Assembly: GCA_965224045.1 (NCBI GenBank)
Contig: CBDCYD010000001.1
Coordinates: 1 to 64,000 of the forward strand
Length of the DNA: 64,000 nucleotides
Origin: Tectiglobus sp965224045
GTDB taxonomy: Bacteria > Pseudomonadota > Alphaproteobacteria > Rhizobiales > Hyphomicrobiaceae
Direction of reading: 5' to 3'
Shown one piece after another: positions 45,086 through 54,110 of the stretch (position 1 is its first letter; each line of letters starts with the position of its first letter). The translations under genes and the position numbers were made by a program. Below the pieces are notes generated by a model. That model saw only the letters and a list, made by a program, of their open reading frames with translations. It ran no database searches and was not told the origin of the DNA.

Positions 45086-45850
45086 TCATTTGCGTTCGCC
45101 GTAGCTGACAGCCATCCCGGCGCGCACGTCCTGCTGAATGCCATACTGCGGGAATGGATAGCGAAAACCGTTCTTGGCCAGCGCCTTCATGCCGGCGATC
45201 GCCCTTTCGAGATCGTCCGGTGGCAGCGCCATCAGCATTTCATCGTCGAGCACGCCGCCGTAGCGCCGTTCGGCAAAACAGGGGATGGAGAGCGACGGCT
45301 CGCGCAGCTTGAGCGCACGACCCCAGCTGTCCGCGCAGGCCGACTCGCCGACGACCGACCAGTCGAAGCGCTTATAGCCCGACCACTGCAGACCGTTGAT
45401 GAAATAGATCATCGCTCCGGGCGTTGCATAGAAGAGCACGATATCGGGCGGGTCGAGCCGGCCGGACGACAGTGGCGAAACGGCCAGTGCCTCGTAGATG
45501 CCGTCCTCGACACAGTGCATCGCCGCCTGGTGCTCGGCTGCGCCGGCATCATCCTCGAACCAAACGCCGACCATATGCTTGCCGGACATCCAGGCCGGGT
45601 CCTTGGCCCGCCCGAGGCCGACGACGGCCCGGCATTGCGCGCCCACCAGATCATCGGCCGTCACGCCGACGGTGCGCCCCAGTCGCGAGGCCTGCGCCAC
45701 CACTTGGTCGAGCGTGTGTACGGCATCTGGCCGGCGGATTCGCGGGATGGCCTCCATATCTGCCTGGCGTTCGAAGAGTTTCATTGCGAACGGTATGGAG
45801 CGCAGCTTCAGGAGCCCCTCCAGTTCGTCTGCAATCCCGGCCCAATCCAT
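45086..45850 (-). CDS. DUF169 family protein
   Basis: A 254-residue protein of the DUF169 (COG2043) family. The N-terminus WAGIADELEGLLKLRSIPFA fits its opening, GVTADDLVGAQCRAVVGLG and PPDIVLFYATPGAMIYFING carry the central core, and CFAERRYGGVLDDEMLMALP with IAGMKAL follows. The conserved cysteine (GAQC, and in ESACADSWG) suggests metal or cofactor contact, but function is unknown for the whole family. It is co-directional with the HbpS-like gene and probably in one operon. Confidence 0.75.
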   Translation of the reverse strand: MDWAGIADELEGLLKLRSIPFAMKLFERQADMEAIPRIRRPDAVHTLDQVVAQASRLGRTVGVTADDLVGAQCRAVVGLGRAKDPAWMSGKHMVGVWFEDDAGAAEHQAAMHCVEDGIYEALAVSPLSSGRLDPPDIVLFYATPGAMIYFINGLQWSGYKRFDWSVVGESACADSWGRALKLREPSLSIPCFAERRYGGVLDDEMLMALPPDDLERAIAGMKALAKNGFRYPFPQYGIQQDVRAGMAVSYGERK

Positions 45851-46011
45851 ATCCGATCTCCCGATTTCAAGGTGGTGAGAGTATATCGCTGCCGGCAGGC
45901 TTGGCGAGTGACGTTAAGGCCCGGCGCTGCCAGAGGCAGCCCGAATACCGCGGCGCCGTCCCTGACGTGTCTCGAGACGTGGAGGATCTTGTTCTTTTGA
46001 CTATTGCGTGT

Positions 46012-46036
46012 GTTCTCTTTTTGTTCTAAATTGTTC
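46012..46036 (+). promoter_or_regulatory. SOS (LexA) box, with a third half-site
   Basis: GTTC at 46012 and GTTC at 46023 are separated by 7 bases, giving the alphaproteobacterial LexA operator GTTC-N7-GTTC. A further GTTC starts at 46033, 6 bases on. The site lies about 450 bases upstream of imuA, the first gene of a cassette known to be SOS-controlled in many alphaproteobacteria. It supports LexA repression and DNA-damage induction here. Confidence 0.85.
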
Positions 46037-46085
46037 CGTGCATACCGAGTTCGCGTTTGTGGGATCAAACCTGCTGGAGGAGGTC

Positions 46086-46163
46086 ATGGTCGTCTTCTGG
46101 ATCTTTTTTCGCCTTAGGCACGAAATCGCATCGCCTGCACACTGCCCTCCCGGCCACCCATAG
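46086..46163 (+). CDS. 25-residue micro-ORF in the SOS leader
   Basis: ATG at 46086 follows a strong GGAGGAGG ribosome site and opens a 25-codon frame: residues 1-10 are MVVFWIFFRL, hydrophobic then basic, and the rest reads RHEIASPAHCPPGHP before a TAG stop. The second half (from about codon 9) overlaps the family-B repeat and its hairpin. It could be a leader peptide affecting downstream expression, a small membrane-active SOS peptide, or chance. The ribosome site is better than that of imuA, which makes it worth keeping. No homology can be claimed. Confidence 0.4.
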   Translation: MVVFWIFFRLRHEIASPAHCPPGHP

Positions 46164-46218
46164 GTCGTGGTTCGGGCGATCCGGAGGGCAGTGGCAGGGT
46201 TCCAGCTAAGTCTGAAGC
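46110..46218. repeat. Dispersed palindrome, family B, copy in the imuA leader
   Basis: It starts CGCCTTAGGCACGAAATCGC and ends with GGGTTCCAGCTAAGTCTGAAG, diverged from 54111-54228 but with the same order. The inner stem CACTGCCCTCC-C-GG (46140-46153) pairs with CCGGAGGGCAGTG (46181-46193), with one bulge. It therefore forms a stable hairpin in the SOS leader RNA. There is no T-run. Confidence 0.7.
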
Positions 46219-46480
46219 GTCTGGAAGCAACGTCTGGAAGTCATGTCGAGGAGCATAGCTCGAGCGGCGTGGCGGCAGATGGCCTGCAACAGCGATATTT
46301 CGTCATGAAACGGCATGGGTAAGCCATGTGCCGCACGCATGTCATGCGCTGACGTGCCTGCGCCATACCTACCCTTGTCCGAACCGGAGAGGTAGCGTAG
46401 TGCGTTTCGAGGAGTTAGGCGAACACCTTTCCAAGCCTGTTGGGACGTCCAAACGGCATTCCGGGCATAAAGCGAAGATC

Positions 46481-47287
46481 ATGGCCTTGCGCCACTTGAT
46501 CGCGGCAACCGAAAGACGGTCGGTTTCAAAGCATATAGAGAACGCAAAGCGCGATCATGAGGCACGGCTTCCGCCCTGGTGTACGCAGATTCCGAATATC
46601 GATGCAGCACTTCCCACGTGTGGTTTGAACCGCTACGGCCTGCATGAGTTTTCAGGGACCACCCACGCCGACACCGCAGCAGCCTCAGGCTTGCTTCTGG
46701 CTTTGGTGAAACGGCTCGCAGAGGTTTCGCAGCCACTGTCGACGGCGCCCATTCTTTGGTGCCAATCGGCTCGCATGCAAAACGAATTCGGCCCTCTCTA
46801 TAGCGCTGGCCTGAAGGCTTTTGGGTTTGACGCAGAACGCTTTCTTTTTGCCCGGGCACACAAAACCAAAGACGCCCTGTGGGCCTTGGAGGAGGGTGCG
46901 CGTTCTGCAAGCCTTCTTGCCATCATAGGAGAAATCGACACCGCCTCCTTCACGCAGACGCGCCGTTTGCAGCTGGCGTCTTTAGCCGGTGCAACGCCTG
47001 TTCTGCTGTTGCGGCCGCACCACGACCTTGCGGTTAGCGCGGCAAAAACCCGCTGGCGAATTTCTGCAGAACCCGGCGGCGCCGATCCATTTCTATCTCA
47101 GGTGCCGGGGCATCCGCGCTGGCATCTCGAACTCATCCGGTGTCATGGCGGCCGGCCGGGAAAATGGACCGTGGAATGGAACAATGAGACGTATCGTTTC
47201 CATCTGGCTGACAAGCTTTCCTCTGGATTGCCTGAAGTGGCGGGCCCGCCGCTCTTCATACCAGAGCGACGCGTTGCATCCGGTTGA
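46481..47287 (+). CDS. imuA: ImuA, RecA-like mutasome accessory protein
   Basis: The first gene of the damage-inducible mutagenesis cassette. ImuA belongs to the RecA-like superfamily and helps ImuB and DnaE2 in translesion synthesis. The 268-residue product reads MALRHLIAATERRS at the start, then IDAALPTCGLNRYGLHEFSG, where the degenerate nucleotide loop would lie, and ARSASLLAIIGEIDTASFTQ and HPRWHLELIRCHGGRPGKW at the end. A GTG at 46400 has a better ribosome site (GGAGAGG, 7-8 bases) and would give 295 residues; I keep the ATG because it fits the usual start and length. The 3' end overlaps imuB by 104 bases. Confidence 0.85.
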   Translation: MALRHLIAATERRSVSKHIENAKRDHEARLPPWCTQIPNIDAALPTCGLNRYGLHEFSGTTHADTAAASGLLLALVKRLAEVSQPLSTAPILWCQSARMQNEFGPLYSAGLKAFGFDAERFLFARAHKTKDALWALEEGARSASLLAIIGEIDTASFTQTRRLQLASLAGATPVLLLRPHHDLAVSAAKTRWRISAEPGGADPFLSQVPGHPRWHLELIRCHGGRPGKWTVEWNNETYRFHLADKLSSGLPEVAGPPLFIPERRVASG

Positions 47288-48785
47288 CCGGGAAGCCTTT
47301 GCCCTTGTCGAAAAGGAAACCCGCGGCATTCGCATTGCCGCACCCAATGGACACGCACGCCGTTGCGGCATTCACCGGGGCATGCGGCTTGCCGATGCGC
47401 GCGCCCTCCTGCCCTGTCTCATCACCCAGCCTGCCGATCCCGATGCCGATGCCCGCATCTTGAAAAAGCTCGCCGACTGGTGCCGGCGCTATACGCCGAG
47501 TGTTGCCCCGGACGGCACGGACGGTCTCTGGCTCGACATCACCGGTGCGGCACATCTGTGCGGTGGGGAAGATGCCCTGCTTGGCGACCTCACCGCAAGA
47601 TTGCGTCAAATCGGTTTTACAAACCGTCTCGGTTTGGCTGGGACGCTCGGCACGGCATGGGCAGTTGCCCGGTTTGCCACCTCACGCCAGTCCGGCAGCG
47701 TGAACGTTCACGAAAACGAAATGACGGATGCGCTCGCCTCTCTGCCACTTGAGGGTCTGCGCCTTGACGAAGAGGTCCTTTATCTTCTCAAACGCTTCGG
47801 CTTGAAAACCATCGGGGCGCTCTATGCCATCCCGCGCGCAAGTCTCAAGCGCCGCTTTGCATCGCGGGAGGCGTGCGAAGCTGTATTGCACCGCATCGAT
47901 CAGGCCCTCGGGCATGTCTCCGAACCGCTTGTATCTTTGAGACCGGCACCGGCTTATCATGAATCAATCGCCTGTGCCGAACCGATTTTGGAAACGCAGA
48001 GCTTTTATATTGGGCTCGACAAGCTTCTCAAGCTCCTGTGCCGGCGCATGGAGCGAGAACAAAAAGGCGCAACGGTTTTGACGTTCTGTGCCTATCACGC
48101 CGACGGTGGCGTTTCGCGTGTCTCCATTGCCACGCGCCCTTCGAGAGATGTCGACCACCTGGCCCATCTTTTCAGAGACCGTCTCGGGACGATAAATCCA
48201 GGCCTTGGCGTCGATGGCCTGGTCCTGTCCGCCGACAAGGCAGAGCCGCTACGTGTCCACCAGACGGTGCTTTTGAAAAGCCCGGGGCAAGACGGCGACA
48301 ATAGCAATGTCAATCAACTCATCGACCGGCTCTCCAACCGGTTGGGCTCGCACAATGTTTGGCGCACAACGCCGCTCGCGAGCCATATCCCCGAACGCGC
48401 GGAAGCCCGCACGCCGGCGATCGAAAAGGCGCCGTTGAAAGCACAAGCTGGTCCCGTCAAACCGTTGCGGCCGTTTCGTCTCTTTGAGCGGCCCGAGCCG
48501 GTACAGGTCATGGCCGAAGTACCGGAAGGCCCGCCAATGCGCTTTACCTGGCGGCGCGTGACGCATCGGATCATCCGCGCAGAAGGCCCGGAAAGGATCG
48601 CACCGCAGTGGTGGCATGGTTTGCAAAATGGGCAGGTAAGGCAGAACCGCACACGCGATTATTACCGTGTTGAAGACGATAAAGGGCAACGCTTTTGGCT
48701 GTTCCGCGAAGGGCTTTATCGCGATACGGACGGTGCCGGCCCACAAACGTTGCCGACATGGCACATTCACGGGCTGTTCGCCTAA
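47184..48785 (+). CDS. imuB: ImuB, catalytically inactive Y-family polymerase-like protein
   Basis: The hub of the ImuA-ImuB-DnaE2 mutasome. It is a Y-family polymerase homologue that links DnaE2 to the beta clamp. The 533 residues start MRRIVSIWLTSFPLDCLKWR, where active Y-family enzymes have acidic metal ligands; these are missing, as expected for ImuB. The fold continues with RCGIHRGMRLADARALLPCL, YTPSVAPDGTDGLWLDITG, GLAGTLGTAWAVARFA and LKRFGLKTIGALYAIPRASL (helix-hairpin-helix). I see no obvious canonical clamp motif. It begins inside imuA in another frame and ends 15 bases before dnaE2, so the three are co-translated. Confidence 0.93.
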   Translation: MRRIVSIWLTSFPLDCLKWRARRSSYQSDALHPVDREAFALVEKETRGIRIAAPNGHARRCGIHRGMRLADARALLPCLITQPADPDADARILKKLADWCRRYTPSVAPDGTDGLWLDITGAAHLCGGEDALLGDLTARLRQIGFTNRLGLAGTLGTAWAVARFATSRQSGSVNVHENEMTDALASLPLEGLRLDEEVLYLLKRFGLKTIGALYAIPRASLKRRFASREACEAVLHRIDQALGHVSEPLVSLRPAPAYHESIACAEPILETQSFYIGLDKLLKLLCRRMEREQKGATVLTFCAYHADGGVSRVSIATRPSRDVDHLAHLFRDRLGTINPGLGVDGLVLSADKAEPLRVHQTVLLKSPGQDGDNSNVNQLIDRLSNRLGSHNVWRTTPLASHIPERAEARTPAIEKAPLKAQAGPVKPLRPFRLFERPEPVQVMAEVPEGPPMRFTWRRVTHRIIRAEGPERIAPQWWHGLQNGQVRQNRTRDYYRVEDDKGQRFWLFREGLYRDTDGAGPQTLPTWHIHGLFA

Positions 48786-48800
48786 CACGGAACATCCATC

Positions 48801-51800
48801 ATGATCCGTTACGCCGAACTCCAGGCCACAAGCAATTTTTCCTTTCTGCGCGGTGCTTCGCATCCTCACGAGCTGGTGCACACGGCAGCGCAACTCGAAC
48901 ATTCCGCCATCGCCATCACGGACCGCAATACGCTTGCCGGCGTGGTGCGCGGTCACATCGCCGCCAAGCAAGCGCAGATCCCGTTCATCGTCGGGTGCCG
49001 ACTTGATCTGGAAGATAGTACGAGTCTGTTGTGTTACCCGGCAGATCGCGCGGCCTATGGCCGGCTGTCGCGGCTTCTGACCCATGGCAAGCGGCGCAGT
49101 GAAAAAGGTTTGTGCCATCTCACATTGGAAGACGTCTGCAACCATGCAGATGGTCAGATTTTTGTTCTTCTACCGCCACGGCACTGGGATCACGATCCGT
49201 TCGTCACGGATGTGCGAGCCATTGCCGGCCGCCTCGCTCGCCCGTGTTTTCTTGCCGCCCGCCATACGTATGCAGGCAATGACCGCCGCCGCATTGCGGA
49301 ACTGGCGGCAATCTCCCAAAAGGCCGGCACGCCTCTCGTCGCAACAGGCGATGTGCTCTACCACACGCCGGAACGCCGCGCGCTACAGGATGTCGTCACG
49401 TGCATCCGCGAACGCTGCACGCTGACCGATGCCGGCTTTCACCTCGACGCCAACGCCGAGCGTTTCTTGCGCGCACCGGCAGAAATGGCGCGGATGTTTC
49501 GTGGCCACGAAGACGCGGTCTCAAGAACGGTTGAAATTGCCGAAACCTGCCGCTTCTCCCTCGAAGAATTGCGCTACAATTATCCGCGCGAACCTGTCCC
49601 CGCTGGCAAGACACCCCAGCAGCATTTGGAAGATCTGGCCTGGGCGGGGGCGGCAATGCGCTACCCCGAGGGCATTCCTGAAAAGGTTCGTGCAACACTT
49701 GCAAAAGAACTCGCCCTCATCGACGAGTTGAACTTCCCGCTTTACTTTCTCACGGTGCATGACATCGTCCACTGGGCGCGTGAACGCGAAATCCTGTGCC
49801 AGGGCCGCGGTTCGGCAGCAAATTCCGTAGTTTGCTACTGTCTTCACATCACCGCGGTCGACCCGACGGAAATCGATCTCCTCTTCGAACGTTTTATCTC
49901 GCGCGAGCGCAAGGAGCCACCCGACATCGACGTCGACTTCGAGCACGAACGGCGCGAAGAGGTCATGCAGCACATCTATGAGCGTTACGGCCGCGAGCGT
50001 GCCGGCATTGCCGCAACCGTCATTTCGTATCGTTCGCGCAGTGCCACACGCGAAGTCGGCAAGGTCATGGGCCTGTCGGAAGACATCACGTCTGCGCTTG
50101 TCGGAACGGTCTGGGGAACGTCGGACAGCGCAATCCCGGAAAACCGCGTGCGCGAAGCAGGTCTCGACCCGCAGGACCTGACACTGCGCCGGACACTGGC
50201 CCTGACCTCGCAACTCATCGGTTTTCCGCGTCACCTGTCTCAGCACGTAGGCGGTTTTGTTTTGACGCAAGATCCGCTTTGCGAGGTCGTCCCGATCGGC
50301 AACGCCGCGATGCAGGATCGCACCTTCATCGAGTGGGACAAGGATGATCTCGATGCTCTCGGAATTTTGAAAGTCGACGTGCTCGCCCTTGGCATGATGA
50401 CCTGCATCCAGAAATGCCTGCATCTGCTCAAGGCGCATTACGGCGAAGACCGCGATATGGCAAGCTTCTTTCCGGCAGACGACAAGGCGACGTTTGAGAT
50501 GATCCAGAACGCCGACACGCTCGGCGTTTTCCAGATCGAGAGCCGCGCGCAGATGAGCATGCTCCCGCGCCTCAGGCCGAAGAATTTCTACGACCTCGTA
50601 ATCGAGATCGCCATCGTCCGCCCGGGCCCCATTCAGGGCGGCATGGTCCACCCTTACTTGCGTCGCCGAAAGGGATTGGACCCCGTCCACATTCCCTCAC
50701 CTGCACCGGAACATGGTGAGAAAGACGAATTGAAAAACGTGCTCGGCAAAACCCTCGGCGTGCCGCTGTTTCAGGAACAGGCCATGAGCCTTGCCATGAA
50801 GGCTGCCCGGTTTTCATCCGCAGAGCTCAACGGTCTGCGCCGCGCCATGGCAACGTTCCGGCGCGCGGGAACGATTCATACGTTCGAGGATCTGATGATC
50901 TCCCGAATGACGGAACGCGGTTATGACGAAGCGTTCGCGCGCCAGTGCTTCAACCAGATCAAGGGCTTCGCCGAGTACGGCTTCCCGGAGAGCCACTCGG
51001 CGAGTTTTGCGCTGCTCGCCTACGTTTCCTCGTGGCTCAAATGCCATCGCCCCGAGGTTTTCGCGTGCGGGCTTTTGAACTCTCAACCCATGGGCTTTTA
51101 TGCTCCTGCCCAGATCGTACGTGACGCGCGCGATCACGGTGTCGAAGTGCGTGCCGTCGACATCAATATGAGCGATTGGGACAGCACGCTGGAGCCCATC
51201 GGCAATGGCCGTTACGCTTTGCGTCTTGGCATGCGCCAGGTCAGCGGCTTGAGCAAAGATCACGCGCTTGCCATCGTCTCTGCACGCGATGAAAAGTATA
51301 TCCGGCTGGAGGACGTTTTATATCTTTCCGAGGTGCCGGCCTCCGCCCTTGAACGGCTTGCAGATGGCGACGCATTCCGTTCCCTGGGGCTCGACCGGCG
51401 TCAGGCGCTTTGGAAGGTCCGTGGTCTTTCAAAGGCAAAACGGCTTCCCCTGTTCGCCCATGCCCACACGCATGATGAGGGTCGAGAGCCCGACGTCGAG
51501 CTGCCGGATATGCCGTTGTCCGAGCATGTCGTTGCCGATTATCAGACATTGCGTCTTTCGCTGAAGGCACACCCGATGGCGCTTCTGCGTTCCGTGTTCG
51601 ATGCTGCCCGGTGCGTGTGCACGAAGATATCGCGCGAGCTCGATGACGGTGCGTATGTTCGTGTCGCCGGCGTCGTTCTCGTTCGCCAGCGCCCCGGCAC
51701 AGCCAAAGGCGTCATGTTCATGACCATTGAAGATGAAACCGGCGTTGCCAATGTGGTCGTCTGGCCGAAGACGTTTGAAAAATATCGCAAGGTGGCCATG

Positions 51801-52040
51801 GCCAGCAGGCTTATCGTCATCAAAGGCCGGGTCCAGTCTCATGACGGCGTTGTGCATGTGGTTGCCCAACAGCTCGAAGACCATTCCGCAAAGCTGCGAT
51901 TGTTGTCACGGTCCGGAACCGAATTGTCGTCGAACCTGTCGAGCCCGTCGGACGAGGTTGCCAATTCCGTCCCCGAACGCACACCGCGCCGTCATCCCCG
52001 CAATGTCCGCATCATCCCGAACTCGCGCGATTTTCACTGA
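48801..52040 (+). CDS. dnaE2: Error-prone DNA polymerase DnaE2
   Basis: A C-family polymerase for damage-induced mutagenesis, working with ImuA and ImuB. The 1079 residues contain the PHP domain (YAELQATSNFSFLRGASHPH, SAIAITDRNTLAGVVRGH), the palm with the catalytic acidic pair in KEPPDIDVDFEHERREEV, the QGRGSAANSVVCYCL segment, the fingers and beta-binding regions (FGEYGFPESHSASFALLAY-like block), and a C-terminal OB domain (YVRVAGVVLVRQRPGTAKGV). The terminal RIIPNSRDFH resembles alphaproteobacterial DnaE2. Its induction is expected through the SOS box at 46012. Confidence 0.96.
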   Translation: MIRYAELQATSNFSFLRGASHPHELVHTAAQLEHSAIAITDRNTLAGVVRGHIAAKQAQIPFIVGCRLDLEDSTSLLCYPADRAAYGRLSRLLTHGKRRSEKGLCHLTLEDVCNHADGQIFVLLPPRHWDHDPFVTDVRAIAGRLARPCFLAARHTYAGNDRRRIAELAAISQKAGTPLVATGDVLYHTPERRALQDVVTCIRERCTLTDAGFHLDANAERFLRAPAEMARMFRGHEDAVSRTVEIAETCRFSLEELRYNYPREPVPAGKTPQQHLEDLAWAGAAMRYPEGIPEKVRATLAKELALIDELNFPLYFLTVHDIVHWAREREILCQGRGSAANSVVCYCLHITAVDPTEIDLLFERFISRERKEPPDIDVDFEHERREEVMQHIYERYGRERAGIAATVISYRSRSATREVGKVMGLSEDITSALVGTVWGTSDSAIPENRVREAGLDPQDLTLRRTLALTSQLIGFPRHLSQHVGGFVLTQDPLCEVVPIGNAAMQDRTFIEWDKDDLDALGILKVDVLALGMMTCIQKCLHLLKAHYGEDRDMASFFPADDKATFEMIQNADTLGVFQIESRAQMSMLPRLRPKNFYDLVIEIAIVRPGPIQGGMVHPYLRRRKGLDPVHIPSPAPEHGEKDELKNVLGKTLGVPLFQEQAMSLAMKAARFSSAELNGLRRAMATFRRAGTIHTFEDLMISRMTERGYDEAFARQCFNQIKGFAEYGFPESHSASFALLAYVSSWLKCHRPEVFACGLLNSQPMGFYAPAQIVRDARDHGVEVRAVDINMSDWDSTLEPIGNGRYALRLGMRQVSGLSKDHALAIVSARDEKYIRLEDVLYLSEVPASALERLADGDAFRSLGLDRRQALWKVRGLSKAKRLPLFAHAHTHDEGREPDVELPDMPLSEHVVADYQTLRLSLKAHPMALLRSVFDAARCVCTKISRELDDGAYVRVAGVVLVRQRPGTAKGVMFMTIEDETGVANVVVWPKTFEKYRKVAMASRLIVIKGRVQSHDGVVHVVAQQLEDHSAKLRLLSRSGTELSSNLSSPSDEVANSVPERTPRRHPRNVRIIPNSRDFH

Positions 52041-52304
52041 ACGCCAACACGCGAAATCCAAGCAAAAACACCACGAGCCGAAATTCACTCGCGGCCAGAC
52101 ATCTGCGCCATATGCAAATCGTGCCCTGGCAGGCCAACGGACATGCGTTCGGCCTTCCCTCGATTCCGATCGGGTTCTGCAAGTCGCGAGTTGCCCGCAG
52201 ATGCAAGGAACGCTATTGGGTTGCGGTCGCTTTGCCGCGATACCCCGACGGGCAACATCCCCGCCAAGTGACGACATCACCAACTTTCATCGTGGTATCC
52301 GCCT

Positions 52305-53405
52305 GTGTCCAGTGCTCATCACCCCTTCTTCAATCCGGCCAAACCGCCTCTCACCGAAGGTGAATTCTCACGCAATGAAGTTCGTCTGGCCAACCGCAAT
52401 CAGGGCACCTTGCTCGAGGCGTTGCGCTATGATCTGACGCCCGCTGGCCTGCACTATCTTCTCATTCATTTTGACGTACCGTTCGTCGCCTCGCCCGAGG
52501 ACTGGACACTCAGCATCAGCGGCCTCGTCGACAGGCCACTGACGCTTTCCCTCGCTGACCTGAAGCAGCGCCCGGAACGAACGCTTCGCTTTACCATGGA
52601 GTGCGCCGGAAACGGCCGCGCCGAGGTTTCACCGCGCTATCAGAGCCAGCCCTGGCACCACGAAGCCGTTGGCACCGCGGAATGGACCGGAACCCCGCTC
52701 AGGGGACTGCTCGAGGAAGCCAGCCTCGCGGCAAACGCGCACGACGTCGTATTCTATGGCACAGACCATGGTTTCGGCGGTGGCCATGAACACGACTACG
52801 GCCGCAGCCTCTCACCTGATGAGGCGCTGGCCGAGGATGTGCTCGTCGTTTGGGCCATGAACGGTGCGCCGCTCCTGCCGCAGCACGGATTTCCGCTGCG
52901 CCTCATCGTGCCTGGCTGGTACGGCATGGCAAGCGTCAAGTGGCTCGATCGCATCGAAGTCATTGACCGGCCTTTCGATGGTCACCAGCAGGTCGGAACC
53001 TACGTTTATCGCCACAGTTCCGAAGATCCCGGCACGCCGGTAACGACCATCCGAGTGAAGTCGCTGATGGTGCCGCCTGGTATGCCGGACGTCTACACGC
53101 GCGCCAGGTTGGTCGAAAGTGGCCCAGTCACGCTATTCGGACGCGCCTGGTCGGGTACCGGCGCTGCCATTGCCAAGGTCGAGGTCGCAATCGATGGCGC
53201 CTGGCGTGAAGCCGCCCTCGAACCGCCGACGGGCCCTTACGCCTGGCAGGGATGGACATGCGACTGGCAGGCAACCCCAGGAGAGCATGAACTGACCTGC
53301 CGCGCCACTGACAGCAATGGCGAGGTCCAGCCCGACGAGCCTCGCTTTGACATTTCCGGCTTCGGCAACAATGCCGTCCAGCGCCTGAACGTCACGGTTC
53401 GGTAG
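52305..53405 (+). CDS. Molybdopterin sulfite oxidase-like protein
   Basis: A 366-residue protein of the sulfite oxidase family. The molybdenum-ligand cysteine lies in FTMECAGNGR, followed by WTGTPLRGLLEEA, FYGTDHGF, WAMNGAPLLPQHGFPLRLIV and PGWYGMASVKWLDRI. The C-terminal Mo-co dimerisation domain begins near IRVKSLMVPPG. No Tat signal is seen, so it is probably cytoplasmic, unlike periplasmic SorA, and no cytochrome subunit gene is adjacent. The electron acceptor and true substrate are therefore uncertain. The start is GTG at 52305 with a weak ribosome site; no better start is visible. Confidence 0.87.
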   Translation: MSSAHHPFFNPAKPPLTEGEFSRNEVRLANRNQGTLLEALRYDLTPAGLHYLLIHFDVPFVASPEDWTLSISGLVDRPLTLSLADLKQRPERTLRFTMECAGNGRAEVSPRYQSQPWHHEAVGTAEWTGTPLRGLLEEASLAANAHDVVFYGTDHGFGGGHEHDYGRSLSPDEALAEDVLVVWAMNGAPLLPQHGFPLRLIVPGWYGMASVKWLDRIEVIDRPFDGHQQVGTYVYRHSSEDPGTPVTTIRVKSLMVPPGMPDVYTRARLVESGPVTLFGRAWSGTGAAIAKVEVAIDGAWREAALEPPTGPYAWQGWTCDWQATPGEHELTCRATDSNGEVQPDEPRFDISGFGNNAVQRLNVTVR

Positions 53406-53498
53406 TCTGCGGAATGCTTCCACCTCACTGCGAAGTGAATTGCCAGCGACCATCTCGCGCCCTGAACTGTCGCACGGGCGACGTGAGAGGATTTCCGA

Positions 53499-54104
53499 GT
53501 GACCCGGCCTGGACGAACCAACTTCACCTACAGTGTTGGCTTGGCACTGACTGCGCTGTTGATCGCAGCCGCGACCTTGGCCGCATCGGCGTCGGCACAG
53601 AGTGGCACGCTGCCAGGCCGCCTCATCACCTTCAAGCAGGTATTCGACGGTTGGTGGGATGTTGCCTGCGATACCGCACCGGACGGCACAGATCCGCGCT
53701 GCTACGTGCAGTATGTCGACCCATACAGCCTGCCTCCGAAGTTCCGCGCAGCGATGGTCGATTTGCTCTATCGCAGGTCAGCCGGAGGCAAAGGGGAAGC
53801 CGAACCTGTCATCACGTTTGACATCGAGCCGGGCCTGTCGTTTGCCCGCGACGTCACCATGCAGATAGAAAGGGCGGACGGCACGCGCGAGGCCATGGCG
53901 GTTGCTCAGTGCCCAACGGCAAAATGCATTTATGCTGGCGCCGCGGCCGAGGCGATCCTGCAGCGGTGGTCGTCTGCCCGCACCTTGCACATGAAGATCA
54001 AGGAGCACGATGGCCGCATTTGGCAACGCCGCTGGCCGCTGACCAACATAGCAACGATCGTCCGCATCATCGCCGAGCAGCGCCGGCTCCGTGGCTTGCC
54101 TTAA
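53499..54104 (+). CDS. Secreted protein with paired cysteines, IalB-like
   Basis: A 201-residue protein with a signal peptide (YSVGLALTALLIAAATLAAS ending ASA). The mature part has the pattern WWDVACDT...DPRCYVQYVD...VAQCPTAKCIYAG, which resembles the invasion-associated locus B (IalB) family, with two likely disulphides. The function of IalB proteins in non-pathogens is unknown. The GTG start at 53499 lies 93 bases after the sulfite oxidase-like gene, so they may share a transcript. Family assignment is tentative. Confidence 0.6.
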   Translation: MTRPGRTNFTYSVGLALTALLIAAATLAASASAQSGTLPGRLITFKQVFDGWWDVACDTAPDGTDPRCYVQYVDPYSLPPKFRAAMVDLLYRRSAGGKGEAEPVITFDIEPGLSFARDVTMQIERADGTREAMAVAQCPTAKCIYAGAAAEAILQRWSSARTLHMKIKEHDGRIWQRRWPLTNIATIVRIIAEQRRLRGLP

Positions 54105-54110
54105 AGTATG

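Noticed and set aside
46140..46193. Rho-independent terminator in the imuA leader
   Set aside because: The stem is strong, but no T-run follows it on either strand.
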